Positions 1 through 12,434 of a stretch of 64,000 nt of DNA are shown in pieces (position 1 is the stretch's first letter; each line of letters begins with the position of its first letter). The stretch covers positions 17,360,001 through 17,424,000 of the forward strand of contig OY540821.1 of the NCBI GenBank assembly GCA_961205875.1, given 5' to 3'. Position numbers and translations under genes: made by a program. Below the pieces are notes generated by a model. It had not been told where the DNA came from. It searched no databases and saw nothing but the letters and a program-made list of their open reading frames with translations. The DNA comes from Sialis fuliginosa. Its lineage: Eukaryota; Arthropoda; Insecta; Megaloptera; Sialidae.

Positions 1-426
1 AGCCTGAGCTCTGTTACCAGCCCACGAACCCCGGCTCAATAAAATATTAACATAATTTCTTTACCGAATATTGTTACATCAAACAAACGGCCTACTTTAA
101 GGTACTTTGTATAAGTTTTTGAATAATTAATAACGCATGTAAGCCTTTATGAGCATTATCAGTAGAGCAGAGGTACATAAGTTATGCACTTTGGTGTGCG
201 CTGCTTCCCGTTGCGGATAGGGGGCTAAAGTCGCTAGAGAAGAAAACTTCGCTAAGGCATTGTTAATATTACAAAACGTTCGGAAACAATAAAGATTATA
301 TTCTATACAAGGGTGAAATTTTTATTTCATACTAGAGCATTGGATCCGGTGCTACCCGGAAATAATAATTCAAATAATCATGCCCACCCAACACGGTTCA
401 CCAACGAATCGTTTTTTTTTTCGACT
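1..426. other. Unassigned sequence
   Basis: No gene or repeat family recognised. Positions 10-37 read on the minus strand contain GGGGTTCG, faintly like a tRNA B box, with no A box found. Confidence 0.3.
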
Positions 427-1425
427 TAACCAAAAGTCAGAAATAGCATTTAATATTAATTTAAACGTTCAATTATAAAACTATAGTACCTCTACGTCTT
501 ATTTTCTTGTATTTTAGTCGATATTTGTATGACGAGTTGAAGTTCACTGCAGGAAATTTCACTAAAAAATTTAGAATTTTTGATTTCACTAAAAGTATGT
601 TTATTGTATAGAAAATGACGTGAAAAGTTGTTTGTTTCAAACCGCAGGTCTGTATCTCAAACCGTTCTCGAGATATAGCCTCTCAAAGTTTTAGTTTTTT
701 CAAATTTTTGGAGAAAAAAGGCCATAACTTTTGAACGCATAGTCGGAATTGATTTTAGTTGACGGATTTGAAATCAGCGTGTCAAAATCTATATAATGAC
801 ATGTATAATACTTTAAAATCCGACAAAAAAATTTTCGTCGAAAATCGACATTTTTTTAAGGTATACCCCTTTGAATTTTTTCGATTTTTCGCGAAATTTT
901 TTTTTTCGAGTTTTAAGGTATTATATATGTCATTATATAGATTTTAACACGCTGATTTCAAATCCGTCAACTAAAATCAATTCCGACCACACGTTCAAAA
1001 GTTATGGCCTGTTTTCTCCAAAAATTTGAAAAAACTAAAACTTTGAGAGGCTATATCTCGAGAACGGTTTGAGATACAGACCTGCGGTTTGAACAGTTCA
1101 ACTTTTCACGTCATTTTCTATACAATAAACATACTTTTAACGAAATCAAAAATTCAAAAAATTTTAGTGAAATTTCCTTCAACTCGTCATACAAATATCG
1201 ACTAAAATACAAGAAAATAAGACGTAGAGATATTATAGTTTTATAATTGAACGTGTAAATTAATATTAAATGTTATTTTTGACTTTTGGTTAAAATGTTT
1301 GGGTTGCGCATAAAGATGAATTTTCTAATAATATTTTTAAATTATTTATTAACTGAAAACACAGATTTGTATTAATTTACTCATAAAGAAAGGGAAGCAC
1401 TGCTTCCATGGACACTTCGCCACTG
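427..1425. mobile_element. Foldback family C, copy 1, with hAT-like right end
   Basis: Two arms of roughly 400 bp (about 428-865 and 890-1296) are near-perfect inverted copies around a short AT-rich loop. The right side continues through a terminal block ending CACTTCGCCACTG at 1425, the inverse of the left terminus of copy 3 at 46155. The matching left terminus is missing. The 62-codon frame at 759 lies wholly in the hairpin and is not a gene. Confidence 0.8.
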
Positions 1426-2397
1426 ATAATATTTAATTAAATAGTTTATTTAATATTCTTCACTATTTTTCATTTCATTTCAAATACCGCGCCTTTAATT
1501 TGTTCCCTTTTGAAAACATATGTATGAATATTTTTAAAAAGAGCAGATTGCAAACAACATAGATATCAATATATATAATAATAATAATATATATTAATTT
1601 TTAATAATTACAACATCTGTCTCAATTTCTTTTCTTTTTTAAAAGCCTGAGGATGAATCTGTGATTCGAAAGATTTTTCTTTAATAAATTTCTGACGTCT
1701 ACACAATTATTATTTAAAATAATAATATATAGCAAATAACATATGAATTATTCATAGTTCTATTTCTACTAAAATATTTATAAAAAAACTGTATTTATTT
1801 TCACGACTTCAAATTACTAAAAATAACGTGTATTAGCAACGAAAATTCCTCCATGTTTATGTTGAATAATTCATCGTAGTCTGAGGCTAAAAAATGTACA
1901 TATTACGTACAAGAAAGTCCGTAAATATAAAATGAGAAAATACAATACGTCTGGATGTCAATGCAATATTGACGTTGACGTACAGGACGTCATGACACAT
2001 CAGACGTACTGTACGTCAGGGGTTCTCAATTTGTATAATCCTAATTGGGAGCTGGAATATATGAATTCATTTTCTGTGCCAAGCTGAGAATAAAATTTTA
2101 TGGTGTAATGAATTTTAACAAAACTGTTGACTTAGGCTCATTACTTTTTTTAAATTTTAGAGAAACGTTCAGAGTTTTGTAAATATCATATTTTTCAAGC
2201 CTATATGTCGAAAAATGACTATTAAAGTCATGTGTTGGTTTACGTACATGTAAAGGGTTAGAATTATTTAAAATGTACTAAAAAATTTTAAAATAAAATA
2301 TTGACTTTTTGTTTTTAGTCAATAAAAAAAAAATTAACAATATAAAGTTCTCTAAATTTCATTTTCAACAAAGCATAGCAATGTTTGAATGATCTCT
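1426..2397. other. AT-rich unassigned sequence
   Basis: No gene seen. Holds one hammerhead-like motif (1647-1671) and a short stretch near 1895-1920 resembling the TTATACGTA block of family F. ACGT-rich short repeats (GACGT) cluster at 1965-2020. Confidence 0.3.
1640..1705 (+). other. Hammerhead-like motif, copy 1
   Basis: CTGAGGA, one T, a GAATC/GATTC stem closed by TGT, then GAAA. About 35 bases later comes TTTCTGACGT. This resembles the CTGANGA..GAAA core linked to Penelope-like retroelements, but an extra T sits between core and stem and the flanking helices were not verified. Confidence 0.35.
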
Positions 2398-2545
2398 TGC
2401 TTCCTCGCAATATCGAAGATACGAGAAGCTATGTGATCGTTTCAAATTGAGACAAAAAAAATGTTCTCAGATTTCAAAATTTTAAATTGATTTATCCGTT
2501 TCACGTCAACGCAAACACTTTTCGTTCCGTGTCTGTCTGTCTGTT
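2398..2545 (-). mobile_element. Family E fragment (terminal part)
   Basis: Inverse copy of the family E end: TATCGAAGATACGAGAAGC, then GATCGTTT, CTTTTCGTTCCGTG and a TCTG tract. It abuts the 161-bp tandem array directly. Confidence 0.7.
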
Positions 2546-3312
2546 TTTTTATAAATATAGATTACACCATTATCTTAAAGACTCTCTAATTCCCGAAGAC
2601 CTTCGAGACCGCCTTCGGCTATTATTAAGAAATTTAAATTGAAAATTTAACAAATAAGTTGAATAGTTAATATGTCAGCTTGGCGCGATCGAAGAGACTC
2701 CAGTTTTTTTTGAAATATAGCTTACACCATTATCTTTAAGACTCTCTAATGCCCGAAGACCTTCGAGTGCGCCTTCGGCTATTATTAAGAAATTTAAATT
2801 GAAAATTTAACAAATAAGTTGAATAGTTAATATCTCAGCTTGGCGCGATCGAAGAGACTCCAGTTTTTTTTTGAAATATAGCTTACACCATTATCTTTAA
2901 GACTATCTAATGCCCGAAGACCTTCGAGTGCGCCTTCGGCTATTATTAAGAAATTTAAATTGAAAATTTAACAAATAAGTTGAATAGTTAATATTTCAGC
3001 TTGGCGCGATCGAAGAGACTCCAGTTTTTTTTTGAAATAAAGCTTACACCATTATCTTTAAGACTCTCTAATGCCCGAAGACCTTCGAATGCGCCTTCGG
3101 CTATTATTAAGAAATTTAAATTGAAAATTTAACAAATAAGTTGAATAGTTAATATTTCAGCTTGGCGCGATCGAAGAGACTCCAGTTTTTTTTTGAAATA
3201 AAGCTTACACCATTATCTTTAAGACTCTCTAATGCCCGAAGACCTTCGAATGCGCCTTCGGCTATTATTAAGAAATTTAAATTGAAAATTTAACAAATAA
3301 GTTGAATAGTTC
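2546..3312 (+). repeat. Tandem array, 160-161 bp unit, about 4.8 copies
   Basis: CAGTTTTTTT recurs at 2701, 2861, 3022 and 3183. Each unit has AGCTTACACCATTATCTT, CCGAAGACCTTCGA, GCCTTCGGCTATTATTAAG and CAGCTTGGCGCGATCGAAG. CGAAGACCTTCG is a short palindrome. Units differ by few bases. The core CTCAGCTTGGCGCGATCG is shared with the 184-bp arrays. Confidence 0.9.
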
Positions 3313-4195
3313 AGAGAATAATAATATCTATAGTTTATGTCTCATTATTTTATTAGTTTGTCAGAAATATGTTTTAATAAAATAAGAATCACGTACACTG
3401 CCAGGATTACGTATAAGAAAGTCCCGTGGCTCTCAGGGCAGATATTTTTAATTCAAAACCCGAATGACACGTCACTGCCGTTCGGAGTGAATTATTTCGG
3501 AGCTAAACCGTTACAGTTTTAGTTAATCATGAGTTCTATCTGAATTAATTGACTGAAATTCATTAGCATAAAAACAAAACACGATTGCACATCCAAGAAA
3601 ACGAGGCAATTTTGAAATTCCAATTACCGGCGAAAAACATTCACAAACTCGTAAACAATATCAGCGAAGTGATACACGTTCAGTACGGCAGAAAACAGCG
3701 ACTCTGCTCCGAACAATCGAGTAAAGTTTTCGTAAGCGATTAAAAGTTAATATAAAGGGTCTCAGAAGTTGTTCCGCTGTTATTTTGAAAACGCCGTCGT
3801 TTCAAAACTTCTCTCAGAATCGAGCTGTTCTGTTTTTATACAAAAAATACTTATATATTGTATTTAGGTAGGTATATATAAACTTTTGATTGGGTTCATT
3901 GTGTGTAAAAGGCACAATTGTTCTATTTTCACACTGATATCGCTGCTTTTAACTGTTACAAATGCACATTTCAATGTTTTGTATTTCTTTTATGTTGCAT
4001 TTAATTAATTTTTACTTTTTATACCATGTATATATTATTTCTTAACAGCCTGATGATGATTCTGCGAATCGAAATCTTGCGTTTATAAATTTTCTTAATA
4101 TATATTTCTGACGTTTAGACAAACAAAATGTTCAATAATACATTTAACTACATTTCTATATGTATACTATTTTGATGAAATTATAAATGTTGAAC
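3313..4195. other. Unassigned, with a family F fragment and a hammerhead-like motif
   Basis: Minus-strand positions 3395-3460 match the GGGACTTTCTTATACGTAA block of family F. CTCCGAACGGCAGTGACG read on the minus strand at 3477-3495 has a counterpart near 14930 (CTCCGAATGGCAGTAACG). The 61-codon frame at 3337 lies in this repeat. Confidence 0.4.
4048..4125 (+). other. Hammerhead-like motif, copy 2
   Basis: CTGATGA at 4050-4056, one T, a GATTC/GAATC stem with TGC loop, then GAAA, followed about 40 bases later by TTTCTGACGT. Compared with copy 1 the central stem pair is swapped, keeping the pairing. Confidence 0.4.
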
Positions 4196-4690
4196 TTCTG
4201 ACTATTTTCGCCATGATGTCTGTGTGTCTGTCTGTAAGCGCTGTAACTCAAATACGACAAATCGTAGAAGGGTGAAATGTTATATTTAAGATTAATTTTT
4301 GTCTGTGAAGAAAACGTTTTATTTTTGAAAAACGATTGAAACAGTGCGAACTAGAGAAAAATGGTCAAAAAATTGTAGGTAATACTATTATCTATAATTT
4401 ATGTTCTATTCATTTTTTCGAAAAAAATAAATTTAAAAAAATTTATTATAATTCGAATGGTTCATAACAGAGAAAAAATATCTGCCATGAGTGTCATGGG
4501 ACTTTCTTATACGTATTACAGAAATTGAACAGTGTGTGTGTTTGCCATAGGTACCATGGGACTTTCTTATACGTAATACTGAGAGTGAACAGTGTGGGCG
4601 AGTCTAAATAATTACATTAAAAAATTATTTCTGGCTAAATCATAAATGTTGGAAAAAAATGTATGGGGAATAAATTATCTATAATTTATT
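4196..4690 (+). mobile_element. Family F, copy 1
   Basis: Shares with 58595-59100 the block TGTAAGCGCTGTAACTCAAA, then CAAATGGTTCATAACAGAG, then two tandem copies of a roughly 70-bp module each carrying GGGACTTTCTTATACGTA. No coding remnant or clear termini seen. Confidence 0.7.
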
Positions 4691-5934
4691 CCCCATACAT
4701 GAGACCCGAGTAAATTTGAGTATCTAAATATGGCGCGATTAGGGGTTGGGGCGCAAAACCCCTAGTTATTATTAAAGAAAAAAATATGTTATATTTTCTT
4801 CACATTTCATTAAAAATAATTAATTCATATTTTCAATTAAAATGGATAGCACTTACATCTTAAACTAAAATCTACAATGCACTTAAAACTAGAGCTCGAT
4901 AGTTTCCAAGTAATTATCCAGACCACAAACACAAACACACCAACACCTCCGTACACACACACACCTACAAATGTCTATGTATGTGTGACAGACTCTACTC
5001 CACTATATATATATACACTATACACACTAATTGGTATATGGGTGGGTGTGTAAGCGGAAGTATGTGTGTATACAGGGCCGTAATATCAGGGTAAACAACA
5101 CAGGAAAATTCATGGGGCACCCTAATTGATTGGGGGCGCTATGGAAACATTTGCAACATGCAGAAAAATAACTTAATGTCATTTTAGAGTTTTTTGGAGG
5201 GAGGGGGGTAGGTAATTTTATTTATTTTATTTTATTAATAATGAAACGTTTTTTTTTTTTAATTAAAAAGCTTATTAAATTAATAATAATAATTCTTCGT
5301 TTTAAATTTTAATAATAACAAATGTTAAAAAACGGACAATATCTGTTTAAAATGGTCACCCTATATTTGATGCTGATTTGAATAATAATAATGGGCATAT
5401 AGGGCCCACCCTGACGCCAAAATTTTAATAAAAAAAGGGGATATGTTTAAATTATTTAAAGAATTTGCGTAATGTATATCATATTCTTTTATCACTTCAA
5501 TCTGCGTTATATTATTTATATTTTAGGTACTATTAGAAATATTTTCATAAATTCACTGGTCTATCTGTCTGCATTGTTTGTCAAATAAATTTTGAACGCC
5601 ATGTGTGGATGACAAATTTAAGATATTCAAAAAATCTCGCGACGCCCCTGCATGCCAAATTTGTATACGGGTAGAGATGCAAGCGGAAGTGTGTATGTGT
5701 TTGTGGAAAGGGAGGGGGCGGGGTTGCAAACCACGTTGAAAATCAAAGCTCCTTCTCTGTAAAGATACATGCATGCTTGCAATATTATTATTATCAAACA
5801 TGGAGAGACTCCAATGTTGTTATACAATATAATGAGAATCAGATATTCTACTTATGTATATAACTTCATCTCATACAGAACGTGACTGTATATTAACGTA
5901 CGTACGTATGTACGAGTCTGTCTCTCTACCTGGC
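4691..5934. other. Unassigned sequence with CA-rich microsatellite
   Basis: Positions 4925-5080 are CA/TA microsatellite-like. Around 5095-5160 and 5400 are degenerate repeat-like stretches. Two overlapping minus-strand frames near 5553-5827 look like chance frames. Confidence 0.4.
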
Positions 5935-6640
5935 CTTGAATATAGATTTGCTAGAACTGTCTTTACAGGTAAGAATAAACAAATATACAGAGCAGGACCG
6001 TATCTGCCACCAGAAGGGTATTTTTTACGAAATATATCGGATTAAAAAAATTTGATTTTTCAAAAACAAAAACTCAAAAAATTAGATTGAATATAGATTT
6101 GCTAGAACTGTCTTTAAAGGTAAGAATAAACAAATATATAGAGCAGGGCCATATTTACAACCGAACAAGAAGGGTATTTTTTACGAAATATATCGGAATA
6201 AAAAAAAATTCGAGTCAAACCTATTTTGATTTTTCAAAAACAAAAAACCCTAAAAATTAGATTGAATATAGATTTGCTAGAACTGTCTTTACAGGTGAGA
6301 ATAAACAAATATACAGAGCAGGGCCGTATCTACAACCGAACCAGAAGGGTATTTTTTACGAAATATATCGGAATAAAAAAAAATTTGAGTCAAACCCATT
6401 TTGATTTTTCAAAAACAAAAATCCAAAAAATTAGATTGAATATAGATTTGCTAGAACTGTCTTTACAGGTAAGAATAAACAAATATACAGAGCAGGGCCG
6501 TATCTACCACCTGGGCCCACGAACAAGAAGGGTATTTTTTTACGAAATATATCGGAATAAAAAAAAATCGAGTCAAATTCATTTTGATTTTTCAAAAACA
6601 AAAACCTCAAAAATTAGAATTTGAATACATTTATGAACTA
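5935..6640 (+). repeat. Tandem array, about 174-bp unit, four copies
   Basis: GATTTGCTAGAACTGTCTTT recurs at 5945, 6096, 6271 and 6445. Because 174 is divisible by three, a frame stays open over two units (6226-6624) and encodes a repeated peptide; this is a by-product of the repeat. Three of the four units contain ACAGGTAAGA or ACAGGTGAGA, a consensus-like plus-strand splice donor. Confidence 0.9.
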
Positions 6641-6999
6641 TCTTTAGCGCCATTGAAAAGTATATAAAAAAATCTATAAAAAAATGTTCCTCTATATACC
6701 ATATTTTGTCCATAAGTTATTATCAACGAGTACATTTTTATTTTTAAATATTATGTTTTTTACCCGTTTTGTATAAAATTTTGAATTGGAACTTGGCACA
6801 CTTACATATTTATAATCCTAAAATTTTATTTAAAAAAAAAATATATTAATGTTTTTGATTTTTAATTTCTTTAGGTTATGTAATAAAACTATAAGATATC
6901 AAAATATTCAGTTTTATAGGAAAATTCATAACGAAAAAAAATGCATTTTAAATGTACGGTGAAACAAAACACTAATGGAATCACTTTGATATCCGTCCG
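6641..6999. other. AT-rich sequence, nothing recognised
   Basis: No frame, repeat family or structured element seen. Confidence 0.4.
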
Positions 7000-7300
7000 T
7001 CTGTCCGTTTGAAATTTAACACAAATGATTCAGGGGACACACGATTTTTATGATTCTGAAATGGGACCGTCCTCAAGCCAGACCCAACTATCCAACCAAG
7101 TTTCATTAATATCGGTTCATGAGTTATGCGTGTTACAAGCATTCAGGGGACAGACATACAGACACACAGACATGGACCGAAAAGTGTTTGTCCTGACCTG
7201 AAACGGAAAGATCAATTTAAAATTTTTAAATTTTTTTGTCTCATTATAAAACGATCACAAAGCTTCTCGTATCTTCGATACTGCGAATATCCATAGCAAT
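7000..7300 (+). mobile_element. Family E, terminal part
   Basis: Contains GAAATGGGACCGTCC, CAACCAAGTTTCATTAATAT, GGTTCATGAGTTATGCGTG, a CAGAC tract, GAAACGGAAAGATCAATTT and the end block CACAAAGCTTCTCGTATCTT. This module recurs about ten times in the window on both strands. Confidence 0.75.
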
Positions 7301-8044
7301 ATATACCGAAACGTTAGATGGATAAATGTAATGATGATTTTATAACCCCTAATACACTTTATTTTCTTCCAAAAATATCTATGTTTTTTTTCTCCGTACA
7401 AATAAATATGGTGGAGGCGCAGGGAAATATATAGAGGTGTATTATTCTAAAAATAAAACAAAGTGTAATGTTTGTATAGGATTTAACACTTTCTACGACC
7501 TCTGACCTTAACTTTGTAATAGGTTTCATGTCTTATTTATTTACCTTTGTGTGTATATTATGCAACTATGTATTTTTAAAATAGATATGGTGGAGGCGCT
7601 TGGAAAAATATTATTTTTTTTGTCTCATTCTAAAACGATCACAAAGCTTCTCGTATCTTCTAATCTGGAGGTAAACTGTATCATTTCAGAGAGGTTTAAC
7701 TGTATGCAATAATACAATGCATAATCACAGCAGTTGTTTTCGGATAATGCACATTCCACGAACTCAGTAATTTCACAAACTAGGTTTAATTAGTATAATA
7801 GAGGAACCGGAAGAGACCTTTTCCTCAAGCAATAACGCTTTGTATAGTTGACCGGAAGTTAACTGCAAATCTAGATCAATTGTATAAGATCAAAGTATCC
7901 CTGTCATAATGGATCTAGAATTAATATTAAGGTGGTTGTCAAGTAAAGGGATTGATAATGATCAGGGTCGAATTAGTAAAATTTATCATGTTAATTTATG
8001 TATTAAAAACTATTTTTACGATTTTTTAAAGCATTTTTTAAATA
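7301..8044. other. Unassigned, with a family E end fragment
   Basis: A second copy of the family E end (TCTCATTCTAAAACGATCAC, then AAAGCTTCTCGTATCTTC) lies at about 7620-7662. The rest is anonymous AT-rich DNA. Confidence 0.4.
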
Positions 8045-8542
8045 CAGGGTGATTCGGCACTGTCGTGCCAAACTTGAACAGTAAACTAAGCAAAAACATA
8101 TGTCCGGAAATTTTTCGTTAAGGGGTTACAGCCCTCCAAAGATTTAAGTTTTTATTTAATATCTTGAGAACCCATTGTTATGAAATTTGATACAGGGTTT
8201 AGTATTAACAAGTGTTATCGATTTTTGGGCCCATCGATTTTTATCTAGTATTTTTTTGTTCTTTAATTTTTTCCTGAGTTAGACATTTGAATAAGATTGT
8301 TCCCATACAACCCTGGTCAAAATTACTATTGGTTGATACTGGATATCGATAACACTTATTAATACTAAACCCTGTATCAAATTTCATAACTGTAGCACAA
8401 TGGGTTCTCAAGATATTAAATAAAAACTAATTTTGGAGGGCTGTAACCCCCTCACGAAAAATTTCCGGACATATGTTTTTTGCATAAAATATTTTTCTTA
8501 ATTTACTTTTCAAGTTTGGCACGACAGTGCTGAATCACCCTG
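8045..8542. mobile_element. Family G foldback MITE, 498 bp
   Basis: Terminal inverted repeats CAGGGTGATTCGGCACTGTC and its inverse (CACGACAGTGCTGAATCACC followed by CTG) are flanked by TA on both sides. The arms extend about 200 bp. The inner arms carry GTTATGAAATTTGATACAGG and its inverse. TA target sites and CAGGGTG ends suggest a Tc1/mariner-type non-autonomous element. Confidence 0.85.
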
Positions 8543-9267
8543 TATAATAAAAAATCTTGAAAAGTTCAATAAATATTTAAAATTCTAGCAAAACTAGACT
8601 AGGTATACAATTAAAAGTTTTTGCGATTTATAGTTACAGAGTACTATGTTACGAACCAGGTACAAAATTAATTAAATTTTCTTTTAATTATACCTAAACA
8701 AAATGTCAACAAAAAAATTTATCTCAAATGAAAAATCCTTTGTCTCATTATCACAAATAAGAAATCTCTTATATTTACAACATAATGCAATAAATTAAAA
8801 AGGTGAATTATTTGTCTGAAAAGGGAAAAGAAGTCCATTATTTTTATCATAAAACAGGACAAAAATGTCAACTACTTACTTCTACAATGGCATTTGTTAA
8901 AAAAATAAATAATCGTCAAATTTATGTGCGCTAATAAGAATAAAACGTGGCGCTGAGAATTAGAGCAAGTCTGTCATAGAAATGAAATATTGTTCTTGTG
9001 GTGGCAGGAACGTCAAGTAAGCTATCAATTTAAACGGTAAATATTTGTCAGTTTTAATGCTATAGATATTATATAAATTAAAATATGACGTTGTTCGTCC
9101 TTGAATTTCCCGTTGCCAGGTTATGACACGTTTTAAAATAAATTAATTTTGGTATTTAAGTAATTAGTTAATATCTCATGGTTGACAATTTCTTCCTTGT
9201 CATATCTCAAAGATACGAGAAGCTTAGTGATCGTTTGTATAAAAAAATATAGTGTAATTTGTTTTTG
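8543..9267. other. Unassigned AT-rich sequence
   Basis: Only a short inverse fragment of the family E end (AAGATACGAGAAGC at about 9211) was recognised. Confidence 0.35.
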
Positions 9268-9731
9268 TGTTGGATATGACCTATTTTTTAAATAAATGTA
9301 CTGAATTAGAAATATGTGTTGATATTTGATGTTAATCTATATACATTTAACTGTCTTACAGCGTGATTTGATGAAAATCGGACAATAGGTGTCAAAATGG
9401 TGGACATTTAAACTAATTATTAATTATTATATTATCATAGCAATTTCAAATTTTACGATTCTTTCTTTTATATTTTTTGTGTTGTAGTACTTATCATTAG
9501 CAAGTGTCCATCACTGCGTGCTCATTATTGGTTTTACTTTATCCTTTACTGGAGAAAAATCATAAATTTTAATTTAAAAAAAAACAGACTTTGGTAATTA
9601 AATTGATTAAATAAAAAGTTACTTGTTTTATTAGTAACATGAGTTGATGAGAATTACAAAAAACAAGCCCGTTAATTACAAAAACAGTAAGCCTTGCTCT
9701 CATAGCGGCCATAACTGGTGCCAGTACCTTA
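9268..9731 (+). mobile_element. MITE-A copy 1
   Basis: Internal landmarks in order are CATTTAACTGTCTTACAGCG, ATTGTTTC-type AT-rich centre, CATCACTGCGTGCTCATTA, GACTTTGGTAATTAAATTG and the right end CTGGTGCCAGTACCT before TA. The left end is truncated. Plus orientation here means the AAGGACCCC end comes first. Confidence 0.85.
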
Positions 9732-9787
9732 TAAAGAAACATTTCAATTCGAAAAAAGGTAAAATATCGAAATATACAAATTTTAAG

Positions 9788-9900
9788 AAAATATAATTTC
9801 ACACGATTTTCTCAATAACTACCGAACGGATTTTATTCCGGTTTTCACTAATAGATAGGTAAAATTTAGGTGTATCATATTATACAATACAAGTTATATA
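9788..9900. repeat. Family X fragment
   Basis: CTACCGAACGGATTTTATTC followed by CGGTTTTCACTAATAGATAG. Related fragments lie at 19505, 37022 and 41189. Similar motifs are common in insect transposon tails; no coding remnant is present. Confidence 0.6.
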
Positions 9901-10197
9901 TTTCTTTATTATGATTAAGTTTCACACAAATTTTTTAAATGTAACGCAGTTAGTATTTCTTTATTTTATTAAATCACTATATTTTCAACACAGACGCAGT
10001 TTTTTCTGGCGTATGATTTTCCATCATCTCTGACCATTGTTCTTTTTGAAACGTTGTTGAAATATATGTGATGCTCTTTATTGTAAAATATGTTGGCGGA
10101 TTTTTGATAAATGTATCCGAGAAAATAAACCACTCGAGCATAAATCATATATCGAGATGGCTTCGGGCAAAAAAACTACGTCTGCAGTGGCCAAGAA

Positions 10198-10640
10198 CTG
10201 TCAATATTTTACACCACGTATACTTTGTGTTGTACAGCGTGTGTCCAGAACAAGCACACCACTTATATCTACTGGGTGTTTGGAAATAAGTACCCACATG
10301 AAACTTACAAAATGAAATTATACAGGCTGTCCAAGATAATCACGTATACTTTGTGTTATACAGCGTGTGTCCAGAACAAACACACCACTTATATCTACTG
10401 GGTGTTGGGAAATAAGTACATGAAACTTTCAAAATGAAATTATACAGGCTGTCCAAGATAATCACGTATATTTTGTGTTGTACAGCGTGTGTCCAGAACA
10501 AACACACCACTTATATCTACTGGGTGTTGGGAAATAAGTACATGAAACTTTTATGGTGAATTTATACAGGGTGTATTCTCTACGAAAAAGATTCTATGTG
10601 TATTTTTTGTCAGATTTTTATTCCACTTTATACAGGCTGT
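10198..10640 (+). repeat. Tandem array, about 122-126-bp unit, three copies plus partials
   Basis: CAGCGTGTGTCCAGAACA recurs at 10235, 10361 and 10483, each followed by ACACCACTTATATCTACTGG and TACAGGCTGTCCAAGATAA. Two overlapping 70-codon frames here are products of the repeat. Confidence 0.9.
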
Positions 10641-10654
10641 CCAAGAAATGCATC

Positions 10655-10840
10655 AATATTTCCTAAACGGTAAGAGATACAGATGAAGTTAAATGAGATG
10701 AACTCTTCGTAAGGAAGGGGTAAGTATTACTACATTAAAAAATATTAATAATTGTATTTGGTTTAGGTGGTATACCCAAAAATCTGAAAATTACGGAAAT
10801 TCTTTAAATGGCTATAACTTTTTTGTCAAAGTAGACAGGA
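10655..10840 (+). repeat. Family Z, copy 1
   Basis: CGGTAAGAGATACAGAT to GGCTATAACTTTTTTGTCAA recurs inverted at 47878-48050. Structure and termini are unclear. Confidence 0.65.
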
Positions 10841-11576
10841 TTCGTCCCCCCCCCCCTCACCCCGTTACTACACTATTGACTTGTAGTATTGCACAAACTA
10901 TAGATGAAATTGTATGAAAACATTTTTAATAATTCAATTTAAATTTGTAGTTTAAAATGTTTTTTTTCTTAATAAATATTTGAAAATATTGAATTAGTGA
11001 ATCGATCAAATTTGTATTACCTTTATTGTATTCTTATGCAGTTCATTTTTAAGACGTTTATGACTTACCTGAAAATAGAAAAAAAACATATTAGTATATT
11101 TATTTTAAAAATAATAATAAATACAAATATTAAAACGATAAATTAATATACATATTTATGAAGTTGACAGATAAAGAATTTTTTTTTATATATTAACTAA
11201 CACTGAATGTCGACCTCTTCCGACAGCTGCTCGTGTTATACAGTATTAAGAATAATAAGGATTAAAGATAAAGTTTTTAGAATCATTCATTCCTGAAAAG
11301 TTTCATACATGTATCAAAAAATATATAAACCAAAGACATCTGGGAAATGTATTCTAAAACACGCTGTATGTATAAGTAGGTATTTTATTCCCATTTGATT
11401 TCGATTGTCATAAGTTTCCATATGTGTATATGGATTTGTGATTTGTATTATATCTTTTTAAAGTTCGAAAATACATATTTTATACATACAGGGTGAGTCA
11501 AAAGTAACAATCAAGAGATTTATAAATACTAAAAAAGATTTACATATATATTACGGTGCTTAGGTAATAAAAGGTT
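10841..11576. other. Unassigned AT-rich sequence
   Basis: A poly-C run lies at about 10846. CAGGGTGAGTCAAAAGTAAC at 11490 looks like a lone MITE end. No gene seen. Confidence 0.35.
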
Positions 11577-11897
11577 AAATAAAAGGTTATAATTTAAAAA
11601 AACAAACTATATTTGCAGACTTTGGTAATTAAATTGATTAAATAAAGAGTTACGTGTTTTATTATTAACATGGGGTCATGAGAATTACAAAAAACAAGCC
11701 CATTAAATGTAAAAAAGACGATAATTAAAAAAAAAAAACTATATTTGCAGACTTTGGTAATTAAATTGATTAAATAAAGAGTTACTTGTTTTATTAGAAA
11801 CATGAATTCATAAGAATTACAAAAAAACAAGCCCATTAATTAAAAAAAAAAACGAAAACTTGCTCTTATAGCGACCATAACTGGTGCCTTTACCCTA
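11577..11897 (+). mobile_element. MITE-A copy 2, right half with internal tandem duplication
   Basis: The segment CTATATTTGCAGACTTTGG through AACAAGCCCATTAA is present twice (about 11606-11706 and 11740-11840) before the right end CTGGTGCCTTTACCC. The left half is missing. Confidence 0.8.
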
Positions 11898-12434
11898 AGT
11901 AGTTTTGCGTGTGTTTGGGGAAGGTAGGGGGATGGGTGAAGCAGTTTAGTTGCTTTAAATAAATTGTCAAACTCTGACTCCTGAAGGATTCTAAAAAATA
12001 CTCTTTTAAATATAACTAAATTTAAATAAGTATTGTACCAAATTTTCTTCTAGAAATACAAATGTTAAAATTTAATTACTCCAATGCAGTGAAGTTCAAT
12101 TAATTAAATTGAAATATGAAAATAGTTCAACGCCTTTTGGGATTTGCGTGCTCTGTCTATTTAACAATAAGTTATAGGTTTTTAATGCAATAGAAAGAGT
12201 AACGAGTATTACTAAATATTATTATATTTCTCAATACACGTAAAAATATTGTTACGAGATCCATTTGTCGAATTAAAAAAATATATATGTTATATTATTA
12301 CAGTGTTTCCATGGGCGTAGCCAGAGGGGTAGGTGGGGGCTTGCCCCCAATCCAAACTTGTCGACAAGAAGTAACTTTAGTTCAAGCTTTTACTTTTTTA
12401 AATAAATTATTATATATTTGTATAGTAACTAAAT
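11898..12434. other. Unassigned, with a hAT-end-like fragment
   Basis: CAGTGTTTCCATGGGCGTAG at 12301 followed by CCAGAGGGG and GGGGGCTTGCCCCC resembles the end of hAT-type elements, but no partner end was found. Confidence 0.4.

Noticed and set aside
2546-3312. CRISPR array
   Set aside because: The whole 161-bp unit repeats without variable spacers, and the DNA is eukaryotic.
6226-6624. 132-codon frame with repeated peptides, the longest in the window
   Set aside because: It is a by-product of a tandem unit whose length is divisible by three; no domain, start context or codon bias.
10068-10437. Overlapping 70-73-codon frames with VQNKHTTYIYW repeats
   Set aside because: They derive from the 122-126-bp tandem array.
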